From: Cristatella mucedo
Taxonomy: Eukaryota; Bryozoa; Phylactolaemata; Cristatellidae
Direction: 5' to 3'
DNA: 64,000 bases
Assembly: GCA_009760855.2 (NCBI GenBank)
Contig: WPIO01000018.1
Coordinates: forward strand, 1,692,501 to 1,756,500
This document shows positions 58,241 to 64,000 of the stretch, piece after piece (the stretch's first letter is position 1; each line of letters opens with the position of its first letter). The notes beneath the pieces were generated by a model, which was not told where the DNA came from, searched no databases, and worked only from the letters and a program-made list of their open reading frames with translations. Made by a program: the position numbers and the translations under genes.

Positions 58241-60310
58241 CTTTCTCCGTTTTTAAACATCCTTCACTCATTTTGACAACAAATTTCCTCCACGGTCACC
58301 TCCATGCGGTTGCGTGCCACAGTTCAATCTTTCTTTAACACTTCACTCGAAAGTAATATTGATGCATTGAAGGTAGCCAAAAAATGAATGTCATCATTTA
58401 TCTATCTCTTTACATTATTAATAAGAGAGATTGAGAGAGAGAGACAGACAGACAGAAAAAAAGAGGTAAGGATTCCTCCTAGATGGCAGCAATGAGTAAG
58501 AGAAATGACTACATGAGAAAAGAGCTAAGAGTAGCGAAGAGGGGTGGAAAGGAAACGATTGAGATGAGGTAAGAGTGTTGGGTGATAAAGAGTTGGAGTT
58601 AGTATATGGCCTCGTAATCTGATCTGCAGAGAATCGCATTAGCTTCATATGTGAGCTACAGAAACATTCCAGAATATAGCTCGCTTGGATAAAATTATTT
58701 GACAGTCAATACATTTACTGTGAAATACCCTTGGTTGTAGGCTGGTTACTGTTATTACATCCTTCTGCGTTTCGACAAAGGAATAAAATGAAACTATTTG
58801 CTTTATTTTGTTTCATACTCTTATATCTTGCAATACTATTCGGCAATTGTTTCCTTTGCTTCCAACACATATGCTAAAAATCCAATTGTCAATCCTGTAA
58901 GTGTGAGTGAAAGCAAGAAATTGTAAAATATACCAATAATATCGATGCATCGTTGGTATAGCACCACAAACTAGCAAATCTCTAACAAGGCACTGAATGG
59001 TGCGTAAAGAGAGAATAAACGTACGATGTTCAGTGGCACACACAGTAGCGAGAACGAATAATTCTGGCTTGGGCAAGCATGCCTAAGGCAACATTGAGAC
59101 GATCCTAGCCACCAGTAAGGACAACTTATATACAGCATCATGCACTTAATCGTGGGCAGGCAAGCAAGTGAACCCTGCAGAAACGAAGAACAAGAAAAAC
59201 AAGCTTACTCAACGAGAAAGGGAAGCTGGACGAACCAGATGCATGTTTACATGACAAGCCACAGATGCAGGGTCGTTGCAGCTATCTACAGCAGCCGAAA
59301 GGTAATTACAGACTTTCGGTGCATTGGACCTTATACAAGCTCTCGTCTATCACCACCCTCTTACCAAGACAGTATGCTGCTGAATATGATCATGAGAAGA
59401 TTTTTGACATCCACCACCTTGTCAATGTGTCGCAGACAATGTCAGATTGCTTACTCGCCAGTCAGTCATCTGAAATGCAGTGCGCCAGAGGAAGGCGTAG
59501 TGGCATTGGCTGCGACTTGAGGCAGCACGAAGTGACTAGACGCACTCACTGTAAGCATGCACTTTACCAAAAGCGGCACTCACGAGCGCACACGGAACAT
59601 GTTCTTTCTCATGAATCTAGACATGTGGGCTCGCACTCACAAGTGTGAATTTGATGCACTGCAACGACAATGGGCCGGAATTAGGGCATCAAACAATTGA
59701 AAAACGGCATACAAAACTTATTGTTCATAGAGTCTTTGGAGTCATCATATGGACTTGAAAGCTCGAGAAGATATCTCGTGCTTACCGTACACACATTAAA
59801 TGGATTCAAATCTACTTACCGGTGCGTACTGCATAGCCCAAAAGTCGCACTGACCCAAAAGCACGCCACTTCCATTGGGTAGCCTCGATGGCCACTCGGC
59901 CGGAAATCTTAGCGTCAATTTACTTTATACCACAAAGCGTCAGCTCCGTTTTGCGTCGCTACATTAAATACATTGAGCCTATCATCAGCTATGAAACGAA
60001 AATTGACGACGGTGACTACGCATTTTCCAGTGCACAAGACCGTGACATAGCTCTTGCAGGGCACGGCTGAACAGCAAGCGCAGGCAGCCACAGGCAGCAT
60101 ACTCACGTGACAACTCAGTGACTATTGTCAACAGTACGTCAGGTCTATGTAAATGAGCAACCGACCGCGAGGATGCTGAGCTGGATTTCGCATGCCGATT
60201 GGGAAGGTTTCCTTTCAGCAAAGACAGGTTGCCTAAATAGTGGGATTTCGTAAAATTAAAACTGATAATTATTTTTCAATCATTGTGTTTTTTCTTACAA
60301 ATATTACAAG
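58241..60310. other. Intergenic or intronic DNA with unproven frames
   Basis: Contains short GA-rich runs (58425-58460) and a moderately long plus-strand frame at 59265-59648 (127 codons) with no recognised family. Coding was not established. Confidence 0.3.
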
Positions 60311-60475
60311 CACTCTTCCCGTCCACTGCTTAAGTGGCTACAGTCGCTTAAGAACTCGTCGAAGACGGGGCTCGCGCTTTCGCCTGCTGGCCAACCAGTT
60401 GCGGCGCCCGCACAAATTTACGGCAGCGGCCCTGCACCGGTCCACATCAAGTGCCACATATGCTTCGCTGATAGG
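60311..60475 (+). other. Candidate exon with a CxxC segment
   Basis: Follows a pyrimidine-rich stretch (GTGTTTTTTCTTACAAATATTACAAG) and ends at AGG|GTAAAG. One frame is open in phase 0 on both sides for 55 codons. It reads RPLLKWLQSLKNSSK (residues 4-18), a Pro/Ala/Gly-rich middle and VHIKCHICFADR (44-55), and uses mostly G/C at third positions, unlike the flanks. The CHIC could be half of a zinc-binding motif. A second frame (60240-60479) is also open with Arg-rich sequence. No family is recognised. Confidence 0.35.
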
Positions 60476-60529
60476 GTAAAGTAATGCCGTTTTTTCTCAT
60501 TTCATTTTTAAGAATCTTTCAATGGCCCT

Positions 60530-60533
60530 CCCC

Positions 60534-60562
<29 letters not shown>
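60530..60562. repeat. Short (TC)n microsatellite
   Basis: About 15 TC units, between the two candidate exons. Confidence 0.9.
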
Positions 60563-60564
<2 letters not shown>

Positions 60565-60729
60565 CAAATTTCTTCTTTTCTCTACCACTCTCGTACTCTC
60601 GTCCTGAAACCATACTATGAGCCAGCAGAAATCGTATACATGAATTCTTATTCCGATGCCTGCTATTCGACACTGAGCTCACTGATTCTTCTGAAAATTG
60701 GGTAATAAAACCGTTCGTTTATAGCGCAG

Positions 60730-60821
60730 GTATGGCTGGATGTTCTCCATCTTTAGACGGCTGGTCAGCTACTTGGCTAGCAAGCACGACGGTGGACGTT
60801 TACCTTAGCAGGAAATCATCG
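60730..60821 (+). other. Candidate exon with consensus splice sites
   Basis: Framed by TTTATAGCGCAG and a perfect donor ATCG|GTAAGT. One frame is open throughout and contains an ATG two bases in (60732), giving MAGCSPSLDGWSATWLAST within 30 codons and ending in phase 0. In the frame that continues directly from 60475 (phase 0) it stops after eight codons; in the phase-2 frame it stops after 26. It may be the last coding exon of the preceding candidate or the first coding exon of another transcript. The splice sites are better than the protein evidence. Confidence 0.35.
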
Positions 60822-61689
60822 GTAAGTTAAACTGTCTACGGTAACTTGTGGTTTAGTAATTTTCATTCTGCTTCACAGTTGTTGTCCATACTATATACGG
60901 GCTTCGTATGAATCGACTTACAAGGTGTTGGCTCACTGTGTGCCGAAATTCAAGGATCTTCAATGCTGGTCAAATGCAAGATTATATACCTTACGATACA
61001 AAAAGATAGCTTTTAGCTAGAAAGTGATGTAACATATTTTTAATGAATTTTTTAACGGTAGTCAAGAAATGGAACTCGGAATATAAACAAGGCTTAATTC
61101 TTAGCTAAGCAGTCTTGAGTGAGCAGAACATATCAATATGCACCAGAGCAGTCATTAGCCTTTGAGCAAACCATTCCTCGTGAAGGTCAAGGACTTGGCA
61201 GGGAAACTGAGGTCGTACTAGCCATTACAGTGTTTTATGTTATGCTCGACCTTTGTAGGGCTACATGGACATGTATGTGCAATGAGTATGTGAAATTCTA
61301 ATTACCTATCTGGTGAGCGATGCTCTCCTGGTGAGATACATTTTCAGGCTCTACTAGGCCAGTATGTATTTAAGTAAACAGGAATTTTAAAGGCTACTAT
61401 ATTAAACTGTGCTACCCAAATCAGACATTTTTCATTTTTTCTTGATTTGAATAGGTCACGTTAAAATGCATGTCAATTTTTCTAAAAAAAATATCTTAGA
61501 ATTTTAAAATGATTTTCAAGTGTGTATCGATAATGTCAGCACTTCTGTAGAGGCTGCTTCTTATTGAACCCTAGCAAGTAGGAAAAAGTAGAGCAGTGGC
61601 AATTCGGCTTGCATGTACTCGCACATTATCTACTGTGTAACTTTAAAAATAGGGCACACACTACCGCGCAGAAGTATTTTGAGGGGTTT
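60822..61689. other. AT-rich DNA, nothing recognised
   Basis: No supported exon or repeat family. Confidence 0.35.
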
Positions 61690-62100
61690 AAATACCAATA
61701 CGTCTTCACTGGTAATAGAAAAAATCTTCCAATCACTTGCAGACTTCGCCTTCGTCCAGTCTCTTACAAAGACCAAAGCCAAAATCTCTGCAATGGTACA
61801 GCGGCTATTAATACTTCCTCTGGTCCAAAAGCTTTCGGGCCATCTTCTGCCAACAGACTCCCATCGGTGGCTCTACCAATTGGAGCCAGTGGTGGTTCCA
61901 GCACAGAGCGAACCTTTATAAATGTACGCTGAGAGCAAACCGGTTTCGATGCATCTGGTGCTTTGCTCTGTTCTGCTGCTTCTTGGCTAGCGAATGTGCA
62001 CCAAAATCTGCTTAAGCTGCAAATAGGCTATATAAAATTCCTTAACACCATATAGTCTTTGTGGAGTTACAGACGGGATATGTTACGTTACTCACGTTAC
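61690..62100 (+). mobile_element. Family C LINE 3' end
   Basis: The non-coding end is clear at about 61955-62100: GGCTAGCGAATGTGCACC, TGCTTAAGCTGCAAATAGGCTATATAAAATTCC, a TAGTCTTTGTGGAGTTACAGACGGGATATGTTACGTTAC tail. The preceding ~260 bases probably hold decayed coding sequence; the two open frames there (61609-61932 and 61613-61921) overlap it and resemble no cellular protein. Confidence 0.6.
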
Positions 62101-62800
62101 ATAATGAGCCCAGTGGAGCTGCTCAGCATAAGAATAAGTACACCAATTCCTGTTCTAGTAAGGTGGATGAGGCTACCCTAGCTCTCTCAAAGTCTGAGAG
62201 GAGAAATTTGCAGGCAGATGACAAGCAAACAATTTGCGACTTTGTTCGACGTGAACGAAAGACCGGTAGTGAGCTCCAGAATGAGAGCTCTTTAAGCCAT
62301 TGAACCTTCCTAGAGAGCTTAAGAACCTTAATTAAGGAAGAATTTTGCTTAATCTGACGATTTTTTTAGGAAATGCGTGCCATTAAATTGGAATTGCCTC
62401 ACTGCCAAAGATCGGGAGGTGTTATGCATCCAGGTTTTGGTTTTCCAGCTTCAGCTTGGCCTCGAAGACGAGAAGCTGCACTGTCAGATTGCCCATATGC
62501 AGAAGCTTTGAGGCACTTGTGCTATATGCATATGCGATAGAAGAGCACTTCAAGCTTGCGGACGAACCTTCGGCTGTAACAAGCTGCTTGGCTCTACAAG
62601 CGACGCCTAGTTGAGTGACCTATTTACAGTTTCCAAACTGGCACCACGACTTGACTCCGACATCGCATCCATCGGTCCATCGATCCATCGTTTGCCTACA
62701 GAGATAAGCTGACATAAACATGCACCGTCAAAACAAATAACAAAGAGCTGTTGGCGTCAGACTTCACAGCCTCTTCGTCATCACCGTCGTCGTCTCTCAG
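62101..62800. other. Unassigned DNA
   Basis: No recognised repeat. The frame at 62061-62303 overlaps the LINE tail and has no support. Confidence 0.3.
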
Positions 62801-63132
62801 TTATTACGGTGCCGGTGGGTAGTTCAGCCTCGCGAGCAGACAGCATTCAGGTTGTAACGCTGGCGCCTGCAGCAGCAGCAGCGACGGCAGCGAACGCAGC
62901 AGAGCGATCTGTGCCAGCAGTAGCGCTCCTGGTGGCAGCGGCAGGGTCGGCCGCACCAGCACGGCCGGCGCTAGAAACATATCTGCTGCCGAAGCAGCAC
63001 CGGCAGTGGCAGACAGGCGAGCGCACCACCAGGAAGCGCCACCTGAGTGTTGCCGCCGGCCATTTTTGTTGGGGGCGGGGCCTCAGTATTAGCATACCAA
63101 AATCAGCCACTCGGCTTTCGAGGGCAGCATGA
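62801..63132 (+). other. Candidate Ala-rich coding exon
   Basis: A strong acceptor (CACCGTCGTCGTCTCTCAG, ending 62800) is followed by a frame open for about 109 codons to a stop at 63130-63132. It includes a (GCA)n-coded Ala run near 62868-62885 and VPAVALLVAAAGSAAPARPALE. The GC-rich frame contrasts with the flanks. The complementary strand is also open (63110-62847), which is typical of CAG/GCA-rich DNA and weakens the case. No domain recognised. Confidence 0.3.
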
Positions 63133-63734
63133 GTATGTGTGCACTTTGACTGAAGAGGTCACCAGGGCAAGCTGTGAGCTGGCACTGATTGAACTGCTGG
63201 TTGAACCTAGGAGGGAGGGCTCTAGCCTCTTTCCAGTGTGGTTGACCACATTCCCCTTCCTGGTCGTCAGGTGAGTAAGCAAAGCTGTGTCCTGGCCGTT
63301 GCCCTGCATCAGGGCTTCGGGATTGCATCGGCTAGGTGATACTAGCGAGCCTATAGGCCGAGCTAGCTACCAATCTTTTCTGTAGCCTTAATTGCGCCGG
63401 CTCTTTCATTTTCCTTGTAGCTGGGGACCGCCGATCCCCCCCCCCCCCCCCGATTTGCCTGCATCTTTTTCACTGCTCTACCGAGCTACCAATGATGTGC
63501 CGATAACCGGCTAAGGAAGCCTCACTATCTCTTTTCGAGTGCCCTCTGGCGCTCATCTAGGCCTATTGACGCCCAGCCAAACTATGAAGCTTCGTAAGCT
63601 ATTGCACTGCAGCCCAATAGAATAGGCTTGGGGTCAAACCTAGCTCAGCAACCGTAGGCAATACTAAGTAAACTTAGGCTTGCCCACCCAATTCTGCTAC
63701 TTGACTAGCCACTGCAGTAGCCAGTGAGGTTCCA
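63133..63734. other. Unassigned DNA with a poly(C) run
   Basis: Contains a run of 16 C at 63436-63451. Nothing else recognised. Confidence 0.4.
63436..63451. repeat. (C)16 homopolymer
   Basis: Sixteen consecutive C bases. Its exact length is uncertain in most sequencing data. Confidence 0.9.
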
Positions 63735-63890
63735 AATCATTGCTGATTTAACAGCCTCGTCTGTACAGCTGCGAAAGAGCTTTTTTGCCATCACCACTGC
63801 TTACGTGTAGCAGTAATGGATCCCGAAACTGACGGATTCAAAACCGAAAACTCGGTTGTGTAGAGCAAGTACCTTACCTCCCGGGCTAGG
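63735..63890 (-). mobile_element. SINE1 copy, reverse orientation
   Basis: On the minus strand: head with the GCTAGC..GGTAAGGTAC stretch, a B-box-like region with TTTTGAATCC (near 63842), the GCAGTGGTGATGGC body and the CGAGGCTGTTAAATCAGCAA end. Its order matches SINE1. Confidence 0.6.
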
Positions 63891-64000
63891 TTCCAAGACG
63901 ATGTGCTGCTAGCGGACATTGAGCATGAATCGAACCAGAAAGCCCAATGGTTTAGAACTATTGAATTCAGTATCATATGCATTCTGCCCTGGGGCAGCTC

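Overview
The window looks like nuclear DNA from an invertebrate animal. Its genes are split by long introns with canonical GT..AG sites. The background is AT-leaning and full of decayed non-LTR (CR1/L2-type) retrotransposons, tRNA-derived SINEs, a hAT-type transposase remnant and long microsatellites. There is no operon structure, ribosome-binding-site pattern or CRISPR array. I cannot name the species. A gustatory-receptor-like chemoreceptor and these repeat classes would fit many protostomes or other invertebrates.

The main gene is on the + strand between about 25.1 and 40.1 kb. It appears to be a four-exon seven-transmembrane chemoreceptor of the gustatory receptor (Gr/Grl, 7tm_7-like) superfamily. 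A large, very GC-rich first coding exon (25146-26366) carries six transmembrane segments. Three tiny exons (31222-31284, 34253-34333, 39760-39813) carry the C-terminal loop and the seventh segment. All three introns are phase 0, which is the known signature at the 3' end of this superfamily. The model gives about 472 residues, and a polyadenylation signal follows about 300 bases after the stop. The small exons are too short to stand out as ORFs and were joined by reading splice sites.

A second split gene is on the - strand at 51929-49587. Two phase-matched exons encode the first 178 residues of an unrecognised Tyr/Pro/Gln-rich protein. Its remaining exons were not found. Weaker candidate exons lie at 53848-53676 (-), 60311-60475 (+), 60730-60821 (+) and 62801-63132 (+).

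The rest is repeat. Family A is a CR1/L2-like LINE with a 3' end of about 250 bases closing in (ATT)n. It occurs at least 15 times, mostly 5'-truncated; the longest copy (13.5-16.1 kb, -) retains reverse transcriptase remnants. Family C is a second LINE ending in (ACATT)n, with copies at 5.2, 6.7, 20.9, 29.4, 41.8, 42.8, 44.1, 45.2, 46.0 and 62 kb. A third RT remnant lies at 46.9-47.5 kb (-). SINE1 and SINE2 are two tRNA-derived SINE families. Other notable structures are a ~900-base foldback at 1.85-2.75 kb, a ~350-base TA tract with inverted-repeat flanks at 49.0-49.3 kb, a compound CA/GA/ATACAG/GACA microsatellite just upstream of the chemoreceptor exon, and an exact 99-base tandem duplication at 55.9 kb.

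All product calls rest on reading the sequence and on remembered family features; no database search was run. LINE and SINE borders are approximate, to about 20-50 bases.
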